From the NCBI RefSeq assembly GCF_049686335.1, contig NZ_JBAVHX010000034.1:124001-188000 (forward strand): a stretch of 64,000 nt of DNA. The letters are read 5' to 3'. This stretch comes from Buttiauxella sp049686335 (lineage in GTDB: Bacteria; Pseudomonadota; Gammaproteobacteria; Enterobacterales; Enterobacteriaceae). The notes under the pieces are model-generated. The model did no database searches. It was not told the DNA's origin and saw only the letters and a list, made by a program, of their open reading frames with translations. This document shows positions 17,473-27,869 of the stretch, piece after piece (positions within the stretch are counted from its first letter, which is position 1; each line of letters begins with the position of its first letter). The translations under genes and the position numbers were made by a program.

Positions 17473-20400
17473 TTAATTATTCCCCAGCAGGTAACGGAAG
17501 TAGAGTTGCGCGGTACTTTCGTTGTAATCACCAAAGGTGTCATAGCCGACCTGTCCACCTATCCGCATGTCTTTATTAACTTTGTAATCAGCACCCGCAC
17601 GCAGGTTATAGCCCATGCCGTTTTTGCTACTGCCGCCGTACCACGCCTCTTTAGCGAAGCCGTTGGCGACATAGTTTTCCAGTTGCGCTTGCATCGCTGC
17701 ATCGGTCGGGAAGTACGGGCTTTCATCCTGGCTATAGGACTGATAACCCAATGAAGCGCCAACCGACATATCCCAGTTATCAAACTTCTGCGTGTAATCC
17801 ACCGGGAAGGAGACGCTGATGTAATCTTGCGGGCTAAAGTAGCCACCCTGCCCATAGCTGAAATAGCTGAGGTTTTTCGAGAAGTCCATGTAACTCATGC
17901 TGATACCGGTTTTCAGTTCGCGGTCATCAGCACGGTATGGGCGAAGATAAACGCCTGCGTTACCGGTGACACTGCCGTTACTCGGCACGTTTTCACCAAT
18001 GTAGTTATACAGCCCCACACCCGCGTAGAAACCGGCATCACCGTTGTCGTAGCTCAGTTGTGCGTTACCGCCGTTTTTCGTCACCTGGCCCCATTTCTTC
18101 CCGCTGTATTTGTCTTCTACACCAACGTAAGAGAGCAGGCTGTCGACCACGGCACGACGTTCACCCGTTAACACGAGCTTCAGATAATCGGTCAGTTGTG
18201 GCGACCACTGCACGCCACCGACAACGGTATTCAAATCCTGGCCTAACGGTGTCGAGCCGACGTCCAGCTTGTACTGCTCGCCCGTTAATGCCATCGCGAC
18301 TTCCACGCCCGCAGCGCTTTGTGAGCCTTGCGAAGGCACGGTTATCTTGTCGATATTCGGCAGTTCCGGCGGTGTGGTCGTTGAGGCGTTATATATCTCC
18401 TCGGCAACCTGCCCCTGAATCAGGGCGCCCGTACCAAAACGGCGGCTGGTTTCGTCCGAGGAACTCCCGGCGTTCAGGCTTATCGGTGTGACGTTGAGAT
18501 CTAAACGTGAGTCGCCAAACGGAACGGTTGACCATTGCAGTGGAGCTTTGATTTCAGTGAGTTCACTCAGGCCACTTTCGCCATCACGACCACGCATCGC
18601 CACAGCCCCTCGCGCCCAGGTCGCGGTTTTATCGGTCAACTGCTCCATCATGTTATCCACCTGGCGCAGCGTTCCCGCCTGCGGCGATTCAACCGGCAGA
18701 TCGGTACGCGTGGTGCCCGGAGGTGCTGTTTGCGGATTTCGCGCCAGTTGGGCGACTTGCCACGGCATCGCATCGCCATACAGCGAGTTGGACGCCGTTT
18801 GCTGACTTTGCGGAGCGACGGTGTTTTTCGGGGTAAACGGATTATCCGCCAACGCCAGGCCGCCAAGGGTCGGTGCCGTGTCGCCACTGGTTCCTTGCAG
18901 GCCGACGAGTTTCCCTCGTGCGGTACGCAAATAGCTCATCGCCTGCTGGTGATTGCCATCGGCTTCGGCGACGCGCGCCAGTAACAGCAAGCGTTCTGGG
19001 GTTTCATCGTGACGTAATCCCGCCGACAACTGTTTGGCTTTCTCAACATCTCTGCTGGCGAGTGCGATATCAATTGCACCGGTGCGGGCATCCTGTTGCG
19101 GCGTGTCACGCGTCATCAGGTAGTCGTAAACCACGCCCGCTTCTTTGTTCATTTTTCCGGACTGATACAGACGCGCCATGGCAAACATCAGGTCGGTGTT
19201 TTGTGGGTCGCTCTGCATTGCACGGATAAGCTTGTCATACGCCGCCGCATAATTGCCCTGAGTACGCAGCTGATCAACTTCGTTGATCACATAACCATTG
19301 CGGATACTGGCCATTTGCGTTGGTGTGCTGCGCGACTGCAATTCTGGATTCGCAAGGAACGCCTGCGCTTCACGCCCGAGGCCAGCCTGGTTCAGCACGG
19401 CAATCTGGTCGCCGTAATCTCCGGCATTCCCCTGAACGCCACGACGCATGTTGTCGCGCACAATCGTCACAGCAGTAGTGACATCACCGGTTTGCGCCAG
19501 CATTTTCGCCAGTTTACCGGCGTCTGCCGGGCTTTGCGGTGGACGCATCGCCAGTGCTTTTAAGGTGTTAGCCGCAGCGACTGTGTCGCCTTGTGCGAGG
19601 TAGCGTTCCGCGACGGACATTTGCAGGTTGTAGTTCACACGCGCCGCCAGTGTGCGCATATCGCTGTTCTGGCTGGAGGCCGGAATGCGGGAAAGCAAAG
19701 TCTGCGATTGCTGCCAGGCGTTGTTTTCGCTGGCAAACAACGCGCCTGCATACAGTTCAGTATTGGAAGCGTTAGGCCGGAAAGACGCTGCCATCACGCT
19801 GCTGGCTTCGGCGGTGTTCCCCTGCTTCTGCAACTGACGCGCTAAATCAAGGCGCAACCATGGATCGGACGGGTAACGCGCCACGCCCTGCTGCAAAATA
19901 GCGATGGCTTGTTGTGGATTGCCATTTGCTGCGGCTTGCTGCGCCTGACGGCGAATCGGATCGGCAGGATTGCCGCCAGAAACACGCGGCTGCAATTTCG
20001 CCTGCAAGCTGGCGGGTAAAGTTTGCAGCATCGCCTGAGCTTCAGCGGTTTTGTTCTGCTCGCGTAACACGTAGTAGAGGTTTTCACGCGCCGTACCGTT
20101 ATTCGGTTGCTCGGTCAGGATACCGCGCAAAGACTGCTCGGCGGCGGCGTAATCTTTGTTGTGGCGCTGAACATCAGCCCGGAACAATTTAGCCGAAATA
20201 CCACGCTCGCCACTTTGTTGTGCCAGTGGCGCACTCAGCGCCAGCGCCTGGCTGATATTGCCTTGTTTGAACGCCGCCTGAGCGCTCGCCAGTTGCGCGT
20301 AAAAATCGGCGTCGTCGGCTTGCTGTTTGCGCTCGCCAGACTGATCGCCACCAAGACTCGCAGCACGATTCAGATATTGGGCCGCGGCAGTGTAGTCGCC

Positions 20401-21342
20401 CTTACGTTGTGCGATGTAGCCCATCCCGGCCAGCGCATCGGCGTCTTGCGGGTTGTCTTGCAGGACCTGTTCGAACTGTGTTTTTGCCACTTCGGTGTTG
20501 CCGCTATTCAGTGCGTTAAAACCTTCACCTTTCGCCGCACCACCAATGTTTTTCCGGTAGTGATCCTGGACCGCAGTATCTTTTGGATGGCGTTGCAGGA
20601 AGGTTTGATAATACTGTTCGTCACTGGCGGTTGGCCCGAGCCACAGCAGAGCCTGACGCAGTGATTTATCCGCATCCGAACTCCCGCTGGCCATATTTTG
20701 CAGGATATCGATCCCTTCACGACGCGTGCCTTCCTGGTAGGTCAGCACTTTGCCGAGCGCAATGCGCCCGCCGTTATCCTGAGGGTTTTGCGCGGCGAAC
20801 TGGCGTAAACCGGCCACCGCTTGCGGATAGAGCGATTTATCCCCCGCCATGGTCAGATAATATTCTGGCGCAAGGCTCGGCGGTGGCTGGTCGCCATTAA
20901 ACAAACTGCGCCAGGTAGCGAGGGCGGCGGGAATATTGCCGCTTCTGGCCTGCTGGCGCGCCAAATCCAGCTGTCCACGGGGGATTTGCTGAATTTGTTT
21001 GGCGTTATCCAGCGCCTGCAAATTGTTATCTTGCGGCGAAACTGACGCAAGGCGCTCGCGCCACTGGGCAGCACCTTTGATATCTCCGGCTTGCTGCGCC
21101 CATAACGCCATCAGGTACATCGCCTGGGTGTTATTGGCATCAACCATCAACACCTTTTGCAGCGCTTCTTTTGCCAGCTCGTCATGTGACTTTTCATGCC
21201 AGTAATTAGCCTGGTCAAATAACGCTTTTAACGCCGGATTATTATCCGCAGCCTGAGCGCCAAACGTCAGGCCGCCAAAGAAGCACAGAGTTAATAAGCG
21301 GCGGGCGGTTTTGTTTTTATGATTAATGTTTTTATCACTCAT
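17473..21342 (-). CDS. bcsC: Cellulose export porin BcsC
   Basis: The 1289-residue protein has a signal peptide (residues 1-31), then a superhelix of tetratricopeptide repeats up to about residue 800 (for example PQDADALAGMGYIAQRKGDY and NTDLMFAMARLYQSGKM), a glycine/serine-rich linker, and a C-terminal 16-strand-type beta barrel ending in the aromatic LYFRYLLGNN. The TPR part scaffolds the periplasm and the barrel lets the glucan chain cross the outer membrane. It is longer than E. coli BcsC (about 1157). The gene is packed tightly between bcsB (11 bp) and bcsD (2 bp). Confidence 0.92.
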   Translation of the reverse strand: MSDKNINHKNKTARRLLTLCFFGGLTFGAQAADNNPALKALFDQANYWHEKSHDELAKEALQKVLMVDANNTQAMYLMALWAQQAGDIKGAAQWRERLASVSPQDNNLQALDNAKQIQQIPRGQLDLARQQARSGNIPAALATWRSLFNGDQPPPSLAPEYYLTMAGDKSLYPQAVAGLRQFAAQNPQDNGGRIALGKVLTYQEGTRREGIDILQNMASGSSDADKSLRQALLWLGPTASDEQYYQTFLQRHPKDTAVQDHYRKNIGGAAKGEGFNALNSGNTEVAKTQFEQVLQDNPQDADALAGMGYIAQRKGDYTAAAQYLNRAASLGGDQSGERKQQADDADFYAQLASAQAAFKQGNISQALALSAPLAQQSGERGISAKLFRADVQRHNKDYAAAEQSLRGILTEQPNNGTARENLYYVLREQNKTAEAQAMLQTLPASLQAKLQPRVSGGNPADPIRRQAQQAAANGNPQQAIAILQQGVARYPSDPWLRLDLARQLQKQGNTAEASSVMAASFRPNASNTELYAGALFASENNAWQQSQTLLSRIPASSQNSDMRTLAARVNYNLQMSVAERYLAQGDTVAAANTLKALAMRPPQSPADAGKLAKMLAQTGDVTTAVTIVRDNMRRGVQGNAGDYGDQIAVLNQAGLGREAQAFLANPELQSRSTPTQMASIRNGYVINEVDQLRTQGNYAAAYDKLIRAMQSDPQNTDLMFAMARLYQSGKMNKEAGVVYDYLMTRDTPQQDARTGAIDIALASRDVEKAKQLSAGLRHDETPERLLLLARVAEADGNHQQAMSYLRTARGKLVGLQGTSGDTAPTLGGLALADNPFTPKNTVAPQSQQTASNSLYGDAMPWQVAQLARNPQTAPPGTTRTDLPVESPQAGTLRQVDNMMEQLTDKTATWARGAVAMRGRDGESGLSELTEIKAPLQWSTVPFGDSRLDLNVTPISLNAGSSSDETSRRFGTGALIQGQVAEEIYNASTTTPPELPNIDKITVPSQGSQSAAGVEVAMALTGEQYKLDVGSTPLGQDLNTVVGGVQWSPQLTDYLKLVLTGERRAVVDSLLSYVGVEDKYSGKKWGQVTKNGGNAQLSYDNGDAGFYAGVGLYNYIGENVPSNGSVTGNAGVYLRPYRADDRELKTGISMSYMDFSKNLSYFSYGQGGYFSPQDYISVSFPVDYTQKFDNWDMSVGASLGYQSYSQDESPYFPTDAAMQAQLENYVANGFAKEAWYGGSSKNGMGYNLRAGADYKVNKDMRIGGQVGYDTFGDYNESTAQLYFRYLLGNN

Positions 21343-21353
21343 TGAGCACCACC

Positions 21354-23753
21354 TTACTTACCATCATCCTGAGGATTAAGACGTTTGTGTGCGCGTTTTT
21401 TCAGTAGGGCATACAAGCTCAGACCGATAACAGAAGCGAACAACAACCCTAAAATGGCCAGCAGTGCTGAATGCTGGTTGGCATACCAGACCACCATCAT
21501 GTACCACGGCATCTGGCCGCTCGGGAATTGTTGTCCCACCCGGAAGCTACGTACCCCGTTTTCATCAGTAATGATGGTCGCGTCACCACGAATACCAGCG
21601 TTGATTCGGGCTGAGCCTAAGTCAGTTTGCAGTTTTGACAGCTCTTCATCGGTGCTGCCAATCGCCATCACCACCACGCGGTCGGGGCTCCACTGCGAAC
21701 GGAAACTCACAAACCCGCGCCACGCTTCGTTAGACGAGAAGTAACGATCGGCGGCAATGCCTGTCGAGCCCCAGTCGCCTTCAATCCAGTGCTGCATTTT
21801 TTGCCAGACTGAACGTTCGCGAACGCCGAATGAATGCTCGTTGCTGGTAAATGGCGACTGAGCCAGTAGCGTCCGGTTAAAGCTGCTTTGATGAATGGTG
21901 GAAACAGAAAGCACGTGGCTTTGCTCAAGGCGTTGCAGGTTTGCGCCAGCGGTTGGCACGCCGAACATCACCGTGTTGTTGTTTAAAGAGGTACCCGTCG
22001 CGTTACCCGAACGGGCCGCCATATTCAGCAGGGTGCTGATTTCAGCCTCGCCTGGGTTTTCTGGCAGCAGCAACACGGTATGCCCAAAGTCAGCAAAGCG
22101 TGAGAACGGGAACGACGCACCGACGAAGTAAGAGAGGTTTGGCAGCAACGAGAAGTGACGCGTTTTGCTCAAATCAATCCATGAATCTTCGGAGATACGG
22201 CTCTTAATATTGTTATTGAGCAGCACGCTACACGGTGCCGATTCTTTGGTCTGGATGTTGAAGTACAACGACAACTGGTTGTCGCCGTAAATCAGGTACG
22301 GTTCCAGCGCCAGGTTGTACTCTTCCTGACGTGCATCGCCACCCACTTTGCGCCACAGAGTTTCGAGCGCGCCTTGCTTATTCACCGGCAGGTTGTGCAA
22401 GAAGGTGCCGTTGAGGGTCAGAGAGAGATATGAACGCTCTTCATCAATCCAGCTTTCTGTCGGGAAGCGATAGCCGATTTTCACCGGGATCGTGTCGCCA
22501 TCCCACAAGAACAGATCCGGTGCGGCGCGGAATGCCACGCTTAATGGCTCGTGCCAGATACCAGTTGCGGTGAGGCTTTGGTCTTTACGCATCAATTCGG
22601 AGAGGCGTACCGGGCGTTCAGTGCTAATCCAGCGCGGGGCGTCATAAGCTTTACTCACCGGGATAGTCTGGTTTTCAACGGCGAGGCTGGCGGTCTGGAG
22701 ATTAAATTTCCCCTGGGTTAACCGCCATGCGGCGGCGCGCAATTGCTGATCGGAATTCCCCACCACCAACAGCAACTTATAAACCGGATTGCCTGGGTTA
22801 TCGATAATTTGCAGCATCGGTTTTTGCGTTTCTGGCAAGGTCAGGCCGCCAATTTGCTCGCCGGGCTTGCCAAACAGAATGCCGTTTTTCTCAGGCAGTT
22901 TGTCGTTTAACGCATTAAAGGAGATGCCGCGATAGTCCGCCTCGATGCCTAACCAGGAAGCCACCAGCGCTGCGGCGCTCACTTGTTCAGGCAGCGTTTT
23001 TGCCGGGAAAGCAAACTCCACAGAAGCCGGAGTCATCTGCATTGCGTCAAAGAATGGGCGTGGGAAATGGCTGAGGTCAGAGCCGATATTCAGCTGCTGG
23101 CCTTCCAGATCCAGCCGCGTGTTCGGCATGATGGTGACCTGATATTTATCAGACAGGTCACGCAGACATAGCAACGCATCACCATCGTTGATCTTAAAGC
23201 TGATGTTGTTGCTCGACACCACCATCGCCGCCGGGATTTCCAGCTGATAGTTGGAAACATCGCTGTCGGCAGAACCCAACGGTACCGTCCCCAAAGGCTG
23301 ACCGTTCATCATCAACTGCAAGGTGGTATTGCGTGCCGCCATCGCCGGAGAGACTTTCAGATTCAGGAACAGCTGTGCGTTGGTGATCACCTGATCGGCG
23401 GGCAACGTGAAATCAATACCCGCCTGTAACTGCCCGCCACTGAGCATCACGCCGCGTGGTTGACCCATTTGTGCCACCGTAATGCTGCTACTGTTCCCCG
23501 GTGTGAATACCGAAGGCGTTGCTGGTGCCACTGCCGGAGCAGGGACGGGGTCAGGCAGTGCATCGGGCGCTGCTTCTGGTGCAGGGGCAGTTTCCGGCAC
23601 AGACGCTGCGTCTTGTGCAAAAGCCGCGTCAGGCGCAGGTAAATCCAGCGGGATTTGCGACTCCACCGCAGTGGTGTCTTCCGCCATAACGGGTGAAGCC
23701 ATCACCGTTAACGCGAGCAATAACTGGCAAAGCTTAAGACTCATCCCTTTCAT
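21354..23753 (-). CDS. bcsB: Cellulose synthase regulatory subunit BcsB
   Basis: The 799-residue BcsB has a signal peptide (cleaved near MASPVMA-E, residue 24), an alanine/proline-rich linker at residues 37-85, alternating carbohydrate-binding and flavodoxin-like domains (GVMLSGGQLQAGIDFTLP; LLLVVGNSDQQLRAAAW) and one C-terminal membrane helix (LLAILGLLFASVIGLSLYAL). It anchors to BcsA in the inner membrane and guides the nascent glucan through the periplasm. It overlaps bcsA by 4 bp, which implies coupled translation. The Ala/Pro linker is longer than I recall for E. coli BcsB. Confidence 0.92.
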   Translation of the reverse strand: MKGMSLKLCQLLLALTVMASPVMAEDTTAVESQIPLDLPAPDAAFAQDAASVPETAPAPEAAPDALPDPVPAPAVAPATPSVFTPGNSSSITVAQMGQPRGVMLSGGQLQAGIDFTLPADQVITNAQLFLNLKVSPAMAARNTTLQLMMNGQPLGTVPLGSADSDVSNYQLEIPAAMVVSSNNISFKINDGDALLCLRDLSDKYQVTIMPNTRLDLEGQQLNIGSDLSHFPRPFFDAMQMTPASVEFAFPAKTLPEQVSAAALVASWLGIEADYRGISFNALNDKLPEKNGILFGKPGEQIGGLTLPETQKPMLQIIDNPGNPVYKLLLVVGNSDQQLRAAAWRLTQGKFNLQTASLAVENQTIPVSKAYDAPRWISTERPVRLSELMRKDQSLTATGIWHEPLSVAFRAAPDLFLWDGDTIPVKIGYRFPTESWIDEERSYLSLTLNGTFLHNLPVNKQGALETLWRKVGGDARQEEYNLALEPYLIYGDNQLSLYFNIQTKESAPCSVLLNNNIKSRISEDSWIDLSKTRHFSLLPNLSYFVGASFPFSRFADFGHTVLLLPENPGEAEISTLLNMAARSGNATGTSLNNNTVMFGVPTAGANLQRLEQSHVLSVSTIHQSSFNRTLLAQSPFTSNEHSFGVRERSVWQKMQHWIEGDWGSTGIAADRYFSSNEAWRGFVSFRSQWSPDRVVVMAIGSTDEELSKLQTDLGSARINAGIRGDATIITDENGVRSFRVGQQFPSGQMPWYMMVVWYANQHSALLAILGLLFASVIGLSLYALLKKRAHKRLNPQDDGK

Positions 23754-25870
23754 GCAACGTTGTCCTCGCCAGCGGCTTCCATACGTCTTGCTTCTTCCTG
23801 ACGCAGACGGCGGTTTTCACGCCGCGATTTGAACGTCAGCCAGAACAGGTCAAACACACAACGAATAATGATCATCAGGGAACGGAAAGGGTTGTCCTGC
23901 GGTTTTGGCGGACGGATCCACGCATCAGCACGCGACAGCACCACTCGCACCAGTTCACGACGCTTTTCGAGTGGGATCTCTTCAAACATCAGGCGAATGG
24001 CTTGCTCATCGCAGGCGATGACTTTCACCGGAATGCTGATAGAGCCGGATTTCAGCTGCAGCTCGATTTCTTCGATTTCATCGGTGAGATGGCGGTCATC
24101 TGGCACCGCTATCTGGCAGCCGCCCATCGACAAATCGATGGTGTTACTGCGGGAAGATATTCCGCTGGCGTAGTGAATAACTACCGGAACATCGACATCA
24201 ATACGGATAGTTTTACGCGTCTGGCGCGTTTCACGGGCCACCGCAATCGCCGCCAGCAGGAACACCAGGCTGTATAATCCCCAGCCGACGTTCAGCGCGA
24301 TAACATTCGGGTCAACGCCAAAGTAGTCATGAGCACAGGCGCGCACAATCCCGGCGATGATCGCCACCGCCAGCAGCACCGCGATAATCACATGTGGACG
24401 CACCACGCTGAAATCGAAGTAGCCGACGTTGAGCAACGCGCCTTTATCGGTCACGTTAAACTTGCCGCGTTTTGGGAACAACATGGTGATAACCGTCGGC
24501 AGAACCAGGTGGAAGGCCAGCACCATGTCATAAATCTCGCCCCAGAAACTGTAGCGGAAGCGCCCGTTCATGCGGGAGTTGAGATAAATGCTCAAGATCA
24601 GGTGCGGCAACGCGTAAGCAAAGATCAGGCTCGCGGAGGAGTGAATGATATTCAGGTTAAACAGTAAGTACGCCAGCGGCGCGGTAACGAACGCCACACG
24701 CGGCAAGGCAAACTGGAAATAGAGCATCGCACTGAGATAACAGCAGCGTTGCTGCCAGGTCAGGCCCCGACCAAACAGCGGGTTATCCATACGGAAGATT
24801 TGCGTCATACCACGCGCCCAGCGCGTACGCTGAATCACGTGTAGAACCAGACGTTCTGTCGCAAGCCCAGCGGCCAGCGGAATATCGAGGAAAGCGGATT
24901 TCCAGCCCAGGCGCTGCATTTTCAGTGCGGTGTGCGCATCTTCAGTCACGGTTTCGACTGCAAAGCCGCCAATTTCTTCTAGCGCGCTACGGCGAATAAC
25001 GGCACAGGATCCGCAGAAGAAAGTCGCGTTCCAGTTATCGTTGCCTTGCTGAATTGGGCCGTAGAACAGCGACCCTTCGTTCGGGATATTTTGCCCGCCC
25101 GATAAGTTACGCTCGAAGGGATCCGGTGAATAGAAGTAGTGCGGCGTCTGTAACAGCGCCAGTTTCGGATCCTTCAGGAATGCTCCCACCGTCGCTTGCA
25201 GGAATATGCGCGTCGCAACGTGGTCACAGTCAAAGACGGTTATCAGCTCACCTTTGGTGAGTTTCATCGCATGGTTAAGATTACCGGCTTTGGCGTGCGA
25301 GTTATCATTACGCGTGATGTATCCCACCCCCACGTCGGCGGCAAACACCGCAAACTCGCGACGTTTACCATCATCAAGCAGGTAGATTTTTATTTTATCC
25401 CGCGGATAGTCGATACATTGCGCGGCCAGCACGGTATCACGCACCACATCGAGGCTTTCGTTATAACTCGGGATATAAACATCCACCGTCGGCCATTTCG
25501 AGGTGTCATCCGGCAAAGGCACAATTCCCCTTTTTAATGGGAATGAGGTTTGCAGATAGCTCAGTAATAAGATGACCCAGATATACAGCTCAGCCAAAAA
25601 TAACCCTACGCCGAGAATGGCTTCAATTTCTGAATTAAAATGCAGGGTTTGAGTTGCACGAAAATAAATATAACGCGTCGACATCAGGACCGAAACGAGC
25701 ATCATGATTATCGACACGCTGTGCTTTTTGCTGAAGCCTAATAAAAACAGAATAGCGAGGCTGATAAAGCCAAAGAGATACTGCTTCTGGCTGTCCATAG
25801 GCGTAATGATGATCAGCACTGCTATTGGCGCCAACACCAATAGCAGTAAATAGAACAGGACCTTTTTCAT
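23750..25870 (-). CDS. bcsA: Cellulose synthase catalytic subunit BcsA
   Basis: The 706-residue enzyme makes beta-1,4-glucan from UDP-glucose at the inner membrane. Membrane helices flank a family 2 glycosyltransferase domain with Asp167 in LLDDGKR, the DCD motif at 214-216, TED at 309-311 (catalytic base) and QRTRW at 347-351. The C-terminal PilZ domain that senses c-di-GMP shows RQTR near residue 549 and DLSMGG at 579-584. It lacks the roughly 150-residue N-terminal extension of E. coli BcsA (872 aa) and so resembles the type I enzymes of Komagataeibacter. It lies 19 bp downstream of bcsQ. Confidence 0.94.
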   Translation of the reverse strand: MKKVLFYLLLLVLAPIAVLIIITPMDSQKQYLFGFISLAILFLLGFSKKHSVSIIMMLVSVLMSTRYIYFRATQTLHFNSEIEAILGVGLFLAELYIWVILLLSYLQTSFPLKRGIVPLPDDTSKWPTVDVYIPSYNESLDVVRDTVLAAQCIDYPRDKIKIYLLDDGKRREFAVFAADVGVGYITRNDNSHAKAGNLNHAMKLTKGELITVFDCDHVATRIFLQATVGAFLKDPKLALLQTPHYFYSPDPFERNLSGGQNIPNEGSLFYGPIQQGNDNWNATFFCGSCAVIRRSALEEIGGFAVETVTEDAHTALKMQRLGWKSAFLDIPLAAGLATERLVLHVIQRTRWARGMTQIFRMDNPLFGRGLTWQQRCCYLSAMLYFQFALPRVAFVTAPLAYLLFNLNIIHSSASLIFAYALPHLILSIYLNSRMNGRFRYSFWGEIYDMVLAFHLVLPTVITMLFPKRGKFNVTDKGALLNVGYFDFSVVRPHVIIAVLLAVAIIAGIVRACAHDYFGVDPNVIALNVGWGLYSLVFLLAAIAVARETRQTRKTIRIDVDVPVVIHYASGISSRSNTIDLSMGGCQIAVPDDRHLTDEIEEIELQLKSGSISIPVKVIACDEQAIRLMFEEIPLEKRRELVRVVLSRADAWIRPPKPQDNPFRSLMIIIRCVFDLFWLTFKSRRENRRLRQEEARRMEAAGEDNVA

Positions 25871-25889
25871 AGGACATCCTGGATGATTG

Positions 25890-26693
25890 TCAGAAATTTG
25901 ATGTTCTCAAGGCGGTATGTACCGCGCCATCACCAATTTTAATGCCGAGAACACCCGCGACTCTTTTACTGATCAATTCAATATCAAAAGCCGCAGCAGA
26001 GGCCGGGCTGAAATCGAATATTGATTGCTGAGAAGCGTTGGCTTCAGCCACACTTTCGTCGCGGTTAATCACGCCAAGCAGACGATCACCAAGACGTTGT
26101 TGCATAAACGCCGTGACATCGCGGCTAATATGGCGGCGGTTATCACTTTGGTTAAGAACAAAATAATATCCGGCTTTATTATTGAGCGGTTCGCCAATGA
26201 GACGGTGATTTTCAATATGCGGTAACAATGACAGCGAAGCGGTATCTGCCAGCATGGTCACCAGATGCAAATCGGCCAAATGCGATACCGCTTTCAGCGC
26301 AGGATTAGGGCCTGGCGGGAAATCAGCAATAATCACAAGGCCTGGATAGTTCAGTAAGGTGCTTAATCCACGCATCAGGAAATGGCTGTCGGTGCTCAGG
26401 CGGTGCTCAAACTCCAACCGCTGATCTTCGGTGACATCGCCATACGGCAGCACGAACAAATTGCTACCGGCAGTCAGCACCGACTGGCTCCAGTCTGCGG
26501 ATTCGATGGCTTTTGCCACATAGCCACGGCCATCGGATAAAGGCACCCCAAAATGCAGGCGCAGCGCATTTTGTACATCAAAATCAATGGCTAATACTTT
26601 GCTACCCGCGCGAGCTAACGCATACGCCAGGTTGGCGGTAACCGTGGTTTTTCCTACTCCGCCTTTTGGCGAGCAAACACACACTAGCGGCAT
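25890..26693 (-). CDS. bcsQ: Cellulose biosynthesis ParA/MinD-like ATPase BcsQ
   Basis: The 267-residue protein is a deviant Walker A ATPase: KGGVGKTT at residues 10-17, ADFPPGPNP as the Walker B region, and the LNQSDNR nucleotide-base loop. BcsQ positions the cellulose machinery and in E. coli works with BcsR and BcsE at the cytoplasmic face of BcsA. Its start overlaps the bcsO stop region by 10 bp. No bcsR or bcsE is found in this window, so the partners may differ here. Confidence 0.92.
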   Translation of the reverse strand: MPLVCVCSPKGGVGKTTVTANLAYALARAGSKVLAIDFDVQNALRLHFGVPLSDGRGYVAKAIESADWSQSVLTAGSNLFVLPYGDVTEDQRLEFEHRLSTDSHFLMRGLSTLLNYPGLVIIADFPPGPNPALKAVSHLADLHLVTMLADTASLSLLPHIENHRLIGEPLNNKAGYYFVLNQSDNRRHISRDVTAFMQQRLGDRLLGVINRDESVAEANASQQSIFDFSPASAAAFDIELISKRVAGVLGIKIGDGAVHTALRTSNF

Positions 26694-27310
26694 GACGCAA
26701 TCATCTCCAGCAACGGTTGCAGCGGTAAGTCTTTAGCGGGATGGTTCCGCGCCGTATTCCCTTTGGCTGCGAACAGTTTGTCAAAACGCACTGGCTCTGT
26801 TTTTACCGGTGCAGAGGCCTGCGGCGCTGAAACAGCGGCAGGTTTCACGGTGTCGTATATGGGTTCTTGTGTTGGTTCTTTTAACGGTTCAATAGCGGGT
26901 TCTGGTTGCGCGACGACCGGCGCAAGTTGTTCAAACAACGTCGATGTGGTGTGTTGCGTATGCTCGCTTTGAAAGATCTCAGCTTTGGTTTCAGGCAGTG
27001 CGCTTTGCAGGCTATTCAGAATAGAACCCTGAGACGCAGAGTTACTAATAGGTTGCGCCGACATCGGTCTGAAATGACTCGCATCAAACTCATCAGCCTT
27101 GACCGCCTGCGGGACAGGCACGGCAATACTTCCGGCATGGGAAAGCACTGAACCGTCATCTTCAGTATTCATTAACTGTTTGATTATCGCCCAGTTGCTG
27201 GCATCCGACTGTTGGTTTTGCGCCGACATATCTTTGAAGTCGATAGCGCCAGTGCGAGTCTTATCCTTGAATCGCTGCAAATCATCATAGTTTTTCATTG
27301 CGACACTCAT
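26684..27310 (-). CDS. bcsO: Cellulose biosynthesis protein BcsO
   Basis: The 208-residue protein is the proline-rich, low-complexity BcsO type found at the head of type I bcs operons in enterobacteria. The conserved N-terminus reads KNYDDLQRFKDKTRTGAIDFKDMS; the middle is rich in Ser, Gln, Pro and Glu (EPAIEPLKEPTQEP), likely disordered; and a short C-terminal motif (DLPLQPLLEMIASC) recurs in the family. Function is not defined; a scaffold for BcsQ or BcsA is a guess. It is the first gene of the operon, preceded by an AT-rich promoter region. Confidence 0.8.
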   Translation of the reverse strand: MSVAMKNYDDLQRFKDKTRTGAIDFKDMSAQNQQSDASNWAIIKQLMNTEDDGSVLSHAGSIAVPVPQAVKADEFDASHFRPMSAQPISNSASQGSILNSLQSALPETKAEIFQSEHTQHTTSTLFEQLAPVVAQPEPAIEPLKEPTQEPIYDTVKPAAVSAPQASAPVKTEPVRFDKLFAAKGNTARNHPAKDLPLQPLLEMIASCR

Positions 27311-27869
27311 GATTTGTAAGACAATTGAATTTGATGCATGAATATAATCAAACTAAACCGTGACTATTAGAACATCATTGTGGGTAATTAATTTGGCTTA
27401 TTGACTTCATGAATTGCTAATAATTGCACTGCGTTATCATTCGGGTTTTTATTATTCATTTTTCGGGAAAACGACTGCATTTCAAGCCAATATATAGGCA
27501 CAGATGGTCTTATCTCCATCTTTTTTTCTTATTAATGCCATGCTAAGCATGAAACCGATTAGATTTTGGATTGAGAGATATTTAAAACTACCACTTAAAA
27601 GGTAGCAGCTTTCTTTTGTGATTTCACACACATAAACATCATTTATCGATTTCTGATATTTCGCGGAAGAAATTAACATTAATGGCAGGGTTTTAAGAGC
27701 ACATATATTCGGGTAGCGGATGAATGTACCGACGTGAGCTGGTTTTTTATCGCGACATAAAATTCAGGCCGGCGGATGGCGCTTCGCTTATCCGCCCTAC
27801 GATAACAGGACTCGCAGTGACGCCCTTGTTCCCGGTTTAAATCCTGGAGCTTCCATGCTCCCAATCGTC
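27311..27869. other. Spacer upstream of the cellulose operon, with a REP unit
   Basis: This 559-bp spacer lies between the first bcs gene and the dppF stop codon. The part next to bcsO (27311-27480) is AT-rich and must hold the bcs promoter. A 65-codon minus-strand frame at 27482-27679 has no clear ribosome site and no recognised match, so it is not called a gene. A REP-type palindrome occupies about 27762-27802 (GGCGGATGGCGC...GCTTATCCGCCC). Confidence 0.6.

Noticed and set aside
27482..27679. 65-codon minus-strand frame upstream of bcsO
   Set aside because: No ribosome site, no recognised family and AT-rich composition like the surrounding promoter DNA. It could be a remnant, but nothing supports expression.
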